Below are positions 23,843 to 35,945 of a stretch of 64,000 nt of DNA, one piece after another. The translations under genes and the position numbers were made by a program. The stretch's first letter is position 1. Every line of letters begins with the position of its first letter. This stretch comes from Epiperipatus broadwayi. Its lineage: Eukaryota > Onychophora > Udeonychophora > Euonychophora > Peripatidae. The stretch lies in the NCBI GenBank assembly GCA_028023455.1, contig JAQFVV010012497.1:1924001-1988000 (forward strand). The letters are read 5' to 3'. The notes below the pieces were generated by a model. The model saw only the letters and a program-made list of their open reading frames with translations. It searched no databases and was not told the DNA's origin.

Positions 23843-26800
23843 ACAAAAAATCATTAATGTTTTTGTTATTATTATTGTTTAAGATTTTTTTATGCATAAT
23901 TATTATTATATATAAAGATATGTTATATTTTAAATAACTAATAAACAATTATTATATAATATTCATCCCATACTACAGTAATATAAAGATGGACAATCAG
24001 TTATCAAGTATCTTCAAAGGCAAGTATGAGAGTATTAATAAGACTCATATAGATGAATCTTTGAAAGATATCATTAAATTTTGAAATTCCTGCTTGACAA
24101 CTTCTCATATATCAGTTAAGTAGATATATTAATTCACACAGCTCATATTTTCTTAATTTTAGAACACTATATCTGAATTAGCATATGTCGACCAGTTCAT
24201 TTGATCTTGTCTCTTAAACAAATGTACAAATAAAACCAACAAATATTAACTGAATACCTAGCAACCACAAAAAAATCTCATCAAATAGCTGAGAAGCTAG
24301 AATTTTGGATTCAAAGGATATAACCTTCAAATGTATATCATATGCAATAAGGGAAAATTTTAATTTAATTTCTGGGGAGTAGAATATTGAAAATTGATTA
24401 CCTATTTAAAAATAGATTTACAAATTCAATTTTATCCTTCTCATCTATTTTTTGATTCTAGTATATCTTAGAATTAATAAGCAATACATTGTAGTAAAAA
24501 ATAAATTCATGCTTCACATTTATTTATTCAGATATAGATGGAATCCCCATTTATTCTATCTCATCTTAAGTACTGCTTTGCTTTGATTCTACAATCTAAA
24601 TCTATAACACCATCTCCCACCCATCTCAATATAAAAACATAAGCAATTACATACCCCATTATCTTTCTGAAACCATAATATTTCCTTTACCATATCAACT
24701 TGAGACTGATATTGACATTATATTCCTCATTAGCAAAATTATAGAATAATTAATTTGAGAATCAATCTATTATTTTTTTTGAGGACAAAAAGCAGAAAAA
24801 AGCTTTTCAATCTATTTGGCAATTATTCTGTTTAAAATAAAAATTCCTCATATTATATTGTTGACAAATTAAATGTTTGCAGAAATACAAATCCATAACA
24901 AATCCTCCCATTTATTGTTGAAGTGTATATTAAACTAATTGCTTTTATTTTATACATAATTTATAAATGGGCTATCTTTTGCAATTTTTAAATTTTAATA
25001 TTCTTTTTTTAATTACAAAATATAGTTGTTTTTTATCACTTTATTGAATGCACACTAACAATAGTAAATTCAAATTGTAAATTCATAAATAAATATGTAC
25101 ATTTCTTAAGGATTTTCATTCTATATACAATTTTATTTGTCATGAATGTATTTTTTTGTTTAAATAATTGATATTATTTTTACTAAATAAATTATGTTAT
25201 TGCAATATATATATATTTGCTTTTACTCAACATAATCTTGTAGCTGTGAATTCAGTAATGCTGTGGTTACTTTATTTATCAATTATTATTTTACTCTATG
25301 ATAAGTATTATGTAGCTACATAAAACAAGTTGACTACACATCATATTAACATCAAAATACATTTATTATTATTCAAAAACATTAAATAGATTAAAGATTA
25401 ATTAAAACAATTTTGTCAGATATATATTACATTTAATTAAACTTCCATATTTCTGGTAATATGGATAAAGACAACAGAAATAAAAAAATGACCTTCCAAT
25501 ATGTGAGAGGTTATGACCTAAGCCAACTAAATAGCATTCTTTTAATCAGAAATGCAACCCTGAGAGCTTTTGCCCTTTCCAGATATTTTTATTTATATGT
25601 TTGAAGTGTAAGTAGAAGAAAAATGGAGGTTTTCAAAGTATAATATATAACCATGTCTAAACTTATTTCTCTCTCCTTAAAAAAAATAATTCTTAAGCTT
25701 TTATTTAAAAAAAAATAAAATAGAATAGACCTACCTCTTTAATTACAAATTTATACAATCAAAATTTCACACTTTGCTTTAACTATGCTTTTAATAAACT
25801 CTTTGAGTATATAAATTTTTATCACTATTCTCTGTTCGAATAAACATTTCCTTGTTATAGGTAATATTTACACTAAAAATATTAAAAATTATTTGTTAGC
25901 AGTTGTATAGAAATATAAACACACTTATGTCATTATAATCAATACATTTGAAATTTAAATAATATAACAGGCTATCTTAATTACTCTCGATATCTTAATG
26001 GAGTCCTCGGTATTTTTTGCCGTCTTTTCATACTTCAAAAATATATGCAGGATTAATAATCAGTGCTTGCGCTTTTTATTTCCTCCAATCAAAAAAGTTT
26101 ATACTAGTTTTTTTTTTTCATAGGAATATAACTTTAGAACATTATACATTTTGTTTGATATACTGGAAAATTTAATGTAAATGGCCATTTTAATCTTAAA
26201 GAAACTTCCTGTTCCGGACATTTTTTACATAATCTTTTCTTCTGGAGCAAATGTGATTTAACTGCATTGATAATCTTCTTACATAAACATCATTAATGAT
26301 GCAACACTTAGCTGCATATTTCCTGCACTTCTTATATATACATTTTATAAAAAAGGAAATCATTTTAATTATTTTTCTCTAACAGCAGTTTACCTTATGT
26401 GAAATAAATTATCTAGTATTTTTTTTTTTTTTTAAATGCCAACTTATATATATAAACTTCAGTCAAAAACAAAACTAGATGTTTTAATACTTTTTGATTA
26501 GATATACACACATGTGCATAAAAATAATTTGCCAAAAAACTTTAAAAATTAAGTGCTCATGATTACACAAATATAAAATGAATTGTGTATAAACTTCAAA
26601 TAAACATAGTATAAAAATAAAAAAAATATCTCCTATTTTTAATTCAACAAGAATTGATATAATCTTTCAGCAACAAATTTTATTTTGAATTTCATTTACA
26701 ATAAATAGAAGTTTTTTTTCTTCTTTCTTTTGTTTTCATGACTTCTAAATTTTGTTTTATTTTGTAAGGATATGTATTTTTTTATTTTGGTATTTCTTAT

Positions 26801-27400
26801 AAAAACGTATATGCATTATTATTATTAACTCTTGTGAATAATATGTCAACATGCAAACAGATATAGATTCAAATACAGTTACCAAAGAGTTTATATTTTG
26901 TTAAAATTCTTTAACAGAGTTGTGATATATTAATGCTGGTGAAGTTCAATTCACCGCCATTTTTATTTCAAAATGCCAGTGTGTTATTACAATCTGTTCA
27001 CAAGAAAGCATGTTGATTTTATCTCTTTGCAAATATGAATAAAATGAATACATATAATTATAACTGTAGCTTGGTTTTACACAAATTTCAATAAAAATGG
27101 CTGCTATCTACTTTAAAATTTATTTTCTTTTAAATATTTAAAAAAAATTAAAAGACCTGTTTTAATATCTTATAAATATGTTACTCCAGGACTAATCAAA
27201 ACAAACTGCAATCATAATCTCAAAATATCCAAAAGAAAACAAAAATTAATAAAAACACCCAGATAATAGATTAATATAAATATTTAACATATAGACACAC
27301 TTTCAGAGGCAATAAATTACTTACAAGTTTCTTCTCAAAGACTTAAAAAAATCACAATTTAGACTAAGATAACTTTTAGCATATCTACATCTCAATTATG
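23843..27400. other. Long AT-rich interval without recognisable gene
   Basis: About 3.5 kb with no coding region or repeat that I can name. It contains A/T homopolymers, TA-rich tracts (25205-25215) and scattered poly(T) runs. Nothing suggests exons. Confidence 0.5.
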
Positions 27401-27410
27401 ATCTTCAGCA

Positions 27411-27470
27411 TAATCTGGATTGGCTTTTCCCAATGACTGGGATGTCATTGGGAGAAGCCAATCCAGATTA
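27411..27470. other. Short near-perfect hairpin
   Basis: A 27-nt arm at 27411-27437 pairs with 27444-27470 across a 6-nt loop (TGGGAT). A single position differs and would still form a G-U pair in RNA. It lies outside any element that I recognise. It could be a tiny foldback insertion or a microRNA-like hairpin; the arms are shorter and more perfect than those of a typical animal pre-miRNA. Confidence 0.7.
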
Positions 27471-27763
27471 TCTTCCAGATATTTCTTTTCACATGATATA
27501 TTGACTTTCGCTCAAATACTAGACTTTAACATCTTTTTAACTGCCCTTTTCTCCATTGTCTGAAGTTATTTCCTCTCAATAACCCCCTTGTTAATTGCAG
27601 CCTATTTCATTAGAAATAGTTATTTTTAGTAATTAGTTTTCCTCTTATATCTAAATTGTTTTTTATTTTATTTATAAATCTAACAACTTTATTTGTTTTT
27701 GAATTATGTTAATGCAGTTTCTTATCCTCAACAGATGATATAAAAACTTTCATTGTTCTTTAT

Positions 27764-28376
27764 TTGTAAATATAGGAGATTTGAATGCAGACTTTCAAGC
27801 ATCCTTCAACTATCCATACCATCTTATACCACTGATACACATGACCACATACATGTAAAAAAGTAAATAATCACCAATATATGTATTTCTTGCTCAAACA
27901 GCACTCATCAGTTGGTCCAGATTATCATCTTCCACACACATATATATAATCAGTGCTCAGTTTATATTAAGATAGCAAATCTTCATACTTTAATGGACAG
28001 GCTTTAATCCATTCCAACCGCCAACTCTTCAGCCATCCATACCATTGAAAATCTGAAGATAGAAAGCATGGGATTTGGGCTTTCCATCGTTAGAATTTTC
28101 AATGATATGAATGACTGAAGAGTTGGAGTGGATTGAAGGCTGTCCATTAAAGTATGAAGATTTGCTATCTTAATATAAACTGAGCACTGATTATGTATAT
28201 GTGTGGGAGATGATAATCTGGACCAACCGATGAGTGCTGATTGAGCATGAAATATGTATATTGATGATTATTTATCTTTTCTACATGTATGTGGTCATGT
28301 GTATCAGTGGTATGATATGGGTACGAATAGTTGAAGGGTGCTTGAAAGTCTGACTTCAAATCCCCTATATTTACAA
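27764..28376. mobile_element. Long foldback element (about 613 bp)
   Basis: This is a nearly full-length inverted repeat. TTGTAAATATAGGAGATTTG at 27764 is the inverse of the end at 28376 with one change. Matching continues through CAGACTTTCAAGC, 'acacatgaccacatacatgt', 'cagtgctcagtttatatta' and 'actcttcagccatcc' to a spacer of about 10 nt near 28070. The arms are about 300 bp each. Relatives occur at 51689-52375, 35275-35945, 44130-44290 and, decayed, 42340-42870. No gene is encoded; a 166-codon minus frame across 28165-28665 is a by-product. The family is unknown to me and looks like a non-autonomous foldback DNA transposon. Confidence 0.85.
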
Positions 28377-28719
28377 TTAGGCTCCAGGTTTGTGAAGAGT
28401 GCCTGTATTTCAAATATTTGTTCTTTATTTGATAAATCTGTAGAAAATAAATCAATATTTCAACTAAGAAAGTTAAAATTTTAAAGACCAAAATGGACAA
28501 TATTTTTTTGAAATTGCCAAAAGCATTAAAGACTTCCATAAAAAATTTTAAGAATGCATCTGTAAAATATTTGTTAAGATTTTTATTCAAGCATATACCA
28601 ATAGATATTATGAAGAAACAATAGTATTTTCCCATCAGTAACACCAATATGCTACTATTTGGCACTCATAAAAAAAAACCAAAAATAAAAACATAGGTTA
28701 TATTGATTTCCAATAGAAT

Positions 28720-28865
28720 GCCCTGCATAGTTTGATGCAGAAGGAGAAAAGTAGACTTCAAAGCTCAAAATTCATGGATCATGACTCAACTGTGATACTT
28801 TTACTGCTCAAATTTTGTACAAACTTCCAAGCGATAAATTATCTGATTGCTAATATTATCTCTGT
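28720..28865 (+). repeat. tRNA-derived SINE remnant, second copy
   Basis: CCCTGCATAGTTTGATGCAG and 'aagctcaaaattcatggatc' align with the head at 16194. The body 'tactgctcaaattttgtac' and 'ccaagcgataaattatctga' matches the 16194 and 39735 copies. It is more decayed in the B-box region than the first copy. Confidence 0.55.
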
Positions 28866-29291
28866 GGTAGTCATTTGATGCAGCCTGCTAGACTTTATCC
28901 AATCTGTTGATATTTTTTTTTTTATGAAATATGTTTTATTTATGTTTATAAACACAGATAGAAATTAAATAATTGGAAAACACAAAAAATTATAAATGCA
29001 ATGAAGCCATGATATGCACTATATGTATAATTTCAAATATATATTGCTTTAAAAATGTAAATAAACCAAAAAAAAAAAAGTATGAATTTAATAAATTTTA
29101 CATATGGCAGTGACCATTTATTATGTTAAAGTGCTGGATAAGATCATATTTATTTATGTATCGCTTCCGGTTCTCAAACAGTAAGCAACGTGAATGATAG
29201 CTCTCAAAAATTGAAATCAGCAGGAAAGGGGGTGTCAAACCCCATTCCAAACCCCTAAATACAAGGTAAGAGAAGTTTTATATATTTAAAA

Positions 29292-31815
29292 ATGGAATGT
29301 GACAATGATATAGATAATATACATAGCAATTCAAGCTTAAAATGTCACACTCAGTTGTTCAACAGAAACGATGGCCGAAATCTTCATAGCTATAATAACA
29401 AATCTCAGGCTCCATCTGAGATCAAAAACCTTCCCATTAGCAATACTAAGCACTAAATAATTACTGACAACATTAAAATGCAAGAAATTATACAAACTTC
29501 GTCAGTTATATGCAATAGCATTGGTCTCCCATCGGGCAAAATAACAGCCAATATTAATAATACATACGAAAACAGTAACAACACTCACCGTATTTCCCAA
29601 ACTCCTTTAGGAGAAATAAATAAACACAATTCATCCACAAACGCGAAATACTCTCAGAATAATTTGGAACAAAAAATAAAATATCAGCAAAATCTATCTG
29701 AAGAAAGGGAAAAAAATTTTTTTAAATCACCAGAGGTCACCAAATTCGCTGCTGTAACACCAGAGACTGTCAACAGTATTTCGGGAGAAAAAAACGAAAT
29801 AACAGATAAAAAAAAAAAATCAACAAAACCCATTCACAAACAAATGAAAATTTCAAACTAGATGAACCTTTAATATCTACATCGTTCGAACATTTCAAAA
29901 CAGACTCACAAACCCTTCCAAAAAAATCTATATCCTACGCTAACGCTTTAAGTATCAACAAAGACGTTAAAACCGCGGAGACTAACTCGGTCAGCAATAT
30001 TAATGAAATGCTTATAGGCATATCAGAATATGAAAGAGAAATCACAACAGAAGACAATCAACACCCCCAATCAATTGAGATATTAAATTATAATAATATT
30101 ACCGACGAAATGCATCAAAACATAAACTATAATTTAAACAAAACTATTCCAAACATGCTCTATAAATCTTTCCAAAAGTATTACAATGACAAAACTCTAA
30201 TCCTAGCAGTAACGAATGAAAACTTATCATTATACAAATTCCCCATGGAGCATTTATATTCCATAATTAAACAACATGATTCAGAGTTGGGAATTTATCA
30301 AATACTAACACACCCTAATGACAGATATGTGGCAATAGAATTTAAGACCTGGGCAGACAGGCTCCAATTTAAAAACAATATTAAAATACTGGGAAATAAA
30401 ATACTTTGCACTGTAGAAATGAACAGACCTATGATACTACAAGGAAAAATCAAAAACTGTCTAACAAGATTCACTGAACAAGAGCTCCAAAATATCCTCA
30501 ATCCCTACGGCACTGTTTCAAAATTTAAATTCCTTCCAGACCCCATCTTGAACGGAAACATAATATCAAACGCAGCAATCTTCTCACTAGCCATGAAAAA
30601 AAACGTTTCTCCCACTGACATCCCTACTGTAGTTAATGCAAGAGGTTCACCAATGGTCCTAACATTCAGGGGGGTGCGGCCTCAGTGCTTTCACTGTTTA
30701 CAAAGGACACACTTTATAAAAGACTGTTTGGCACGTAAGACTGTTTGGCACGTATCTGCACTATCTGCAATCAAAAGAAAGGCAAGTTCCACCGCTGTAG
30801 TGGAAAGAATATAGAAACAACAACAACTACAGACACCAAACAGTCACCTAAAACAGACAATAATATTGAAAACCACACTGATAAACACAGGGCTACAACA
30901 TCAAACTACACCGAATCTATAGACCTAACTCCCACAGATGTAACACCAGACCACATAATATCTAGAGATGAAGATCAAGATGATAATCTTTCCCAACAAA
31001 CTGAAATGGAATTCCACAGCAATACAACGAAAAATAGAAATGATAAACAAACAACTACATCAAGTACACCTCATCTCATTTCAAACCAATACACAGATAA
31101 TATTCAGTCAATAAACAATACAACATTGGAAAAAAAGGGCTATGAATCAATGCTTGACAATCCTTCAGACTTGAAATCACTTCCAATAGAAGAAACAGAC
31201 ACCAGAATCAAAATAGACAAAAATAACACCCAATCACCTAGAAAGTCACAAAGCAAACAAAATACAATAACTCCACATCCTCAAAAAAAAAGTAGCAAAA
31301 CCAATAAACCAAGAAAAAAAATCAACCCAGCACACACCAAAACTCCAAACCTGGGGGAAAAAGATGGTTTATCTGGACATTGGAATCAGGATCTTTCACA
31401 AGAAGTAGAGCTAACATGACAAGCTATACCAAATATTAATAAACGGAAATCAGATGTTCCGGATAAATCAAGCTCAGATGACGATATGAATTCTGGGTTT
31501 ATAACACAACTACCTACATTAAAACCAGATTCACAAGAATCACAAAGTAAACACAAAGTGTCATGGGAAAAAAAGAAAAGAAAAACCTCTGAGCATTCTG
31601 ATACTGATTCTGCACCAATGGAAGATGATCCCTATTTGGAATTACCAGATTCTATGGAAAATGAGGACCTTCCAGTACTCATGGAATCAAATCTACATCA
31701 ACTCTCATTGGAAGAAGCATCAGATCAAGAAACCAATTACAGTCATTTACTTCCAAATTCTCCCCGAGACCAGGGGCTGGCTAAGGAGGCAGGGACACTA
31801 TATTATGAACTATAA
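29292..31815 (+). pseudogene. LINE ORF1 (nucleic-acid-binding protein), broken
   Basis: The frame starts at 29292 (MECDNDIDNIHSN), meets an in-frame TAA at 29454-29456, resumes, and shifts at an A run near 29811-29819. The central part (30008-30814) is best preserved: a possible RRM-like region (LYSIIKQHDSELGIYQIL ... VAIEFKTWADRLQFKNN), then the zinc knuckle CFHCLQRTHFIKDC. A 17-bp tandem duplication (AGACTGTTTGGCACGTA at 30721-30754) shifts the frame. The next frame, 30745-31419, starts with a second Cys/His cluster (ICTICNQKKGKFHRC) and then a long S/T/N/K-rich region. It has a TGA at 31417-31419 and reopens to 31815. In intact elements such proteins bind the LINE RNA. Confidence 0.75.
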
Positions 31816-32638
31816 AATTGCAGGGATTAATGTCCGTGGCCTCAACTCATTGGCCCGTGCTCACGCAATTAGAAATTGGATAAGCATTAACTCTCCCCAC
31901 ATCCTTCTAATGAGGGAAACCAAATTCCATAATAACACTGACACTAAAATAGAAACATTAATTGCCACTATGGGCTTCAGTAAATTTTCAGTTGGACATT
32001 CAGAAGCTGGAGGGGTTGGAGTATTAATTAACAAAAAATTTCCTCCAAACAAATTCTGTATACTCTATTTAAATAACAACTTAATCTTATTAGAAATAGA
32101 CTATTGGGGCTACAGCATAAATCTAGCTTATATATGCACTTTAAACAATCCTACTATCTATCATAAAATCTGAATTTGGAAGAAGCATCAGATCAAGAAA
32201 CCAATTACAGTCATTTACTTCCAAATTCTCCCCGAGACCAGGGGCCGGCTAAGGAGGCAGGGACACTATATTATGAACTATAAAATTGCAGGGATTAATG
32301 TCCGTGGCCTCAACTCATTGGCCCATGCTCACGCAATTAGAAATTGGATAAGCATTAACTCTCCCCACATCCTTCTAATGAGGGAAACCAAATTCCATAA
32401 TAACACTGACACTAAAATAGAAACATTAATTGCCACTATGGGCTTCAGTAAATTTTCAGTTGGACATTCAGAAGCTGGAGGGGTTGGAGTATTAATTAAC
32501 AAAAAATTTCCTCCAAACAAATTCTGTATACTCTATTTAAATAACAACTTAATCTTATTAGAAATAGACTATTGGGGCTACAGCATAAATCTAGCTTATA
32601 TATGCACTTTAAACAATCCTACTATCTATCACAAAATC
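31708..32638 (+). repeat. 468-bp tandem duplication in the LINE
   Basis: Positions 31708-32170 recur at 32176-32638 with only about three visible base differences, separated by a few extra bases near 32171-32175. The duplicated block covers the end of ORF1 and the first part of the endonuclease. The first ORF2 copy therefore runs into a stop at 32171-32173, and the second continues intact. The near-identity shows that the duplication is much younger than the other damage, or is an assembly error. Confidence 0.9.
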
Positions 32639-33040
32639 ATTCAGATTTTAAATGCTATCCTTAGCAACAAATCAGGCTCTTTACTTATATTGGGAGATTT
32701 TAACACTACATATGGTCGCTTTAACTTAAAATTTCTTCCACTGATAAATAGAAACTTGATGTGTGGGGAAGGATTCCTTCCTCCCGGATCCTACTCCTTT
32801 TACACCAAATCCCACCAAACCCTAATAGACCTATTATATTATTCACCAGATTTACATTTTCATCTAAATGCAAAACTTTTAGCGGTTTTGTTTTCGGACC
32901 ATATGGCCCTTGTAGTTACTCTTGAAACCATGGCTGGCCTCCCAACACGAGGCTCTTCACAAAACCATGCGGATGGTAACAAAATCAAACATGACAGAGG
33001 CCATAGTGTCCGAATCTTATATATATTTTCACAAAATTAA
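32273..33040 (+). pseudogene. LINE ORF2 AP-like endonuclease domain
   Basis: The open frame encodes an apurinic-endonuclease-like domain that nicks target DNA in LINE retrotransposition. Visible motifs, in order: AGINVRGLN (Asn), LLMRETKF (catalytic Glu), GGVGVLINK, LLILGDFNTT (Asp/Asn), LIDLLYYSPD, and SDHMALV (catalytic His). All key residues are present. The frame ends at 33040 and degenerate sequence joins it to the RT. A duplicate N-terminal half starts at 31805. Confidence 0.88.
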
Positions 33041-34636
33041 CATCCTTTCAAGACCAGCTGAAGAAGCCTGGTTTTCATTTATAGGCATCTGACAGACAAT
33101 ATTAAAACACCACACCATGAAAGTCAAAGGCCCTAATGGCCTCTTCAGAGATCTACAAATAAAGAATCAGTTTCAGATGCTCCAAAGTCAACCTATCAAA
33201 ACACAAGATATATATAGTCTTAAAAACCTATACCAATCAAGACAAAAATCCCTGGCGGAATACCTATCCATTAGGAGAGCCAAATGCTATTTATCACAAC
33301 AACATCACTGGACAAAAGGCTACTTGTGATGGGCACTTGGAGGGAAAAATAACAAAAAACCACTCCCACCTCCATCATTGCAGACGGGAAAACCTTACTG
33401 GGAACACCTATGATGAACACAATAAAAGAATACTTCCGACAAAGAATGCAAACCACAATCTTCAATGGCACACAATCCTGGTCTGAAGTTGATCCACAGG
33501 CACCTCATGGGATCACAGAAAACCTACTCTAACAGAAAATATCTTCCCTTCCAGATGGTGTACACCCTGGATTACATGGGATTCCCAGATTCCTAATCCT
33601 ACACCTCAATCAATTTGCAAATTCCCATAATGAAGATGGTGGATTACCTAGCAACTGGTAATAGAGTGATACCCAACTTTTACCCAGTGGTGCTAGTTCC
33701 ATTTATAAAAAAAAAAATCAGGTTATGGATCTCTCAAACATCAGACCTATTTCCATGACACCCCTGCTAATTAAAATTGTAGAGTCCGTGATCAAAGACC
33801 TCATCCAACCAAATGTCTTAAAGCACATATCTAACAATCAATACGTCAAGAAGGGATCCTCTACTGCACATGCAATGGGCAACATAATCTCCATCATTGA
33901 TTATGTCAGAATCCACCGGAAGTCAGGGCCAATAGCTATTCAACTGGACATTGCTACAGCCTTTGACTCGGTACAAATAGACATACTCTTAAGTATTTTG
34001 GCCGAGTATGATGTTCCTGCAGCTGCTGTCCAGATCATAAGCAATTTACTATACAACAGGGAAATTTTTATCACTATGGATGGTAACACCACCTCCGGAT
34101 TTAAACCGACACAAGCTCTCCCTCAAGGTTCCCCCCTCAGTGCCCTATGCTTCATCGCATCCTCTCCTGATGGATTTGGAAAAAAATCTACCAGGTCTTT
34201 TTATACCCAATTTAAGCAGAGAATTCAACACGTTTGCCTACATGGATGATGTAATGATCATCCTACCATCAAGAAAACATATTCCTTTGCTACAAACAAT
34301 ATTAAGCCACTATACTGAGAAATACAGGCTGCAATTCAACCCCAGCAAGTCTGCCTCCTGGCAAATTGTTTCAGGAAGGAAAATTAACACCCTCTTCTCT
34401 GCCAAGCCACAGAGATATCTTGGGTTTTCCATATTCAAATCTACCACAGCAATGACCAAAGAGATTCAGGATAACATCCTAGAAACAACAAACAAATTCA
34501 TCACTTCCTTGTCACAAGTCTACCTTTCCCTCCCTGGCAAGGTAGCACTAATTAACATGAATGTGATGCCAAAAATAGCATACTTTCTTCCATTTATCAA
34601 ATGCAACAAAAGCTTTTATTCCTTTTTTTTTTTTTG
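33041..34636 (+). pseudogene. LINE ORF2 reverse transcriptase, truncated
   Basis: The stretch 33041-33724 is a decayed linker. From 33725 the RT fingers and palm are readable: NIRPISMTPLLIKIVES, then the motif A region AIQLDIATAFDSV (first catalytic Asp), then QALPQGSPLSALCF (motif B). A frameshift near 34160 moves to the frame that carries FAYMDDVMII; the catalytic YMDD is at 34239-34250. Then follow YRLQFNPSKSASW, RYLGFSIF and LSLPGKVALINMNV. The sequence stops at a T run at 34636, within the thumb. Most LINEs would continue for several hundred residues. The copy cannot make active enzyme. Confidence 0.87.
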
Positions 34637-34637
34637 A

Positions 34638-35270
34638 GTTTGAATAGTACATTATTTCACTTAATAAAATGTTTTCTATGCATAAAGCTTTGCAAAATTT
34701 GAAAAAAATTATAAAGTATCTTTCTTAAGTAATAAAATGGGAGTTGCTGATTTAGTAATGTTAGAAAAACATAATAGCTTTAATAGTTTCATATTACATT
34801 AAAAAAAAACAACAACTTCTATATAAAAAGAGATGATTAATTGCAAACACAAGTCAACACAGACTAAAAAACATTAAAATACTGGGGGGGGGGGGCATGT
34901 TTGGTGATTATGAGACTAGTATTATATTTCAGATACAAGAAGAAAAATATCCAGAGCATGTTTAGCTGCAATAAAACTGGATTTTGATAAATCAATGGGT
35001 TGAAAAGATTAAATTCTGGCAAATTTATTTTATTTTATAAGTAAATGTAAATGAGTAAAACACACACAGCAATAAATGTGCTTTCTCAATTTATTATTAA
35101 TGCCTAAATTCTTATTTTTTTTAAAAAAAAATTTTGCTTTATACTATAATCTTAATTTATGTATGCAATATGTGAAATTAGAAATAAAATATAGAAGATA
35201 TAATAATGAATAATTTTTCTGTAGAGTCATTTTCACTACACCATTCTCATGCAAGTTAGAAATGGATTCT
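34638..35270. other. AT-rich spacer
   Basis: No gene is seen. A run of 12 G lies at about 34884-34895. The boundary with the truncated LINE at 34636 is sharp. Confidence 0.45.
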
Positions 35271-35274
35271 AATC

Positions 35275-35945
35275 ACTTTAAACACTTTGTGGAGGGATGT
35301 AATCCTAAACATATAATCAAAGACACATACAAAAGATCTATGATCCCCAAGATACATTTTGTGCTGAACCAGCAACAAGATCACAATCTCTTTCACATAT
35401 CTTTGTCATTGTTCAGTATATATACAGATAGGAAATTACTAAAGTTTTTAATTGATAAGTGTTCAAATCTGCAGCCTTCACAACTTTAACACAAATCATT
35501 TAATGAAAGTATATTAATAAATTTTTATTAGTCATTCATTAGAATAGAGATTACCCAATAATGAATAACTAATAAGGAATGCCTAATAAAAATTATTAAT
35601 ACACTTTTATTAAGTGATTTGTGTTAAAGTTGTGAGAGCTGCACATTTGACACAACAATTAAAATGTAATATATAGGGTATATGAGCACAGACTTTCACA
35701 GGACCCACCACTCTCCACTCTATCTCATAACACTGATACACTTGAACACATATATGTCGAAAAGATGTAGTAATTTGCTATCTAAATATACATACTGAAC
35801 AATGACAAAGATATGTGTAAGAAATTGTGGTCTGGATCAACTGATAAATGCTAGTTTAGCATGAAATGTGCATCTTGGGGATCATAAATCTTTTTCATGT
35901 CTTTGGGTCATATGTTTATGATTACATTGTTCCACAAGGTGTTAA
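35275..35945. mobile_element. Foldback element, related family
   Basis: The left arm (35275 to about 35515) contains 'catataatcaaagacacata', 'gatccccaagatacat', 'gctgaaccagca' and 'cacatatctttgtcattg'. The right arm (about 35585-35945) carries these inverted; for example 'atgatccccaagatgcac' is the inverse of sequence near 35870. The right arm also holds an extra block at about 35672-35760 (GGGTATATGAGC, 'cagactttcac') that matches 44143-44225, so a second repeat seems nested in it. The centre repeats 'taataaaaattattaa' and 'aaatcatttaa' in inverted order. Internal motifs are shared with 27764-28376, so it belongs to the same superfamily. Confidence 0.7.

Larger units (their letters stand above)
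29150..34636 (+). mobile_element. APE-type LINE with two ORFs, 3'-truncated
   Basis: About 5.5 kb holds a 5' leader, an ORF1 with zinc knuckles (29292-31815), and an ORF2 with AP-like endonuclease (from 31805 and again from 32273) and reverse transcriptase (33725-34636). ORF2 begins 11 nt before the ORF1 stop, so the two overlap. The copy is inactivated by stops, several frameshifts and a 468-bp tandem duplication. It ends abruptly in the RT thumb at a T run (34623-34635), losing the C-terminus and 3' UTR, which is unusual because LINEs normally lose their 5' end. The domain order and the CCHC-bearing ORF1 suggest a Tx1/L1-like or related lineage; the clade is not certain. Confidence 0.85.

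Noticed and set aside
28165-28665. 166-codon open frame on the minus strand
   Set aside because: Half of it lies in the right arm of the foldback element. The composition is typical of chance frames and no motif is seen.
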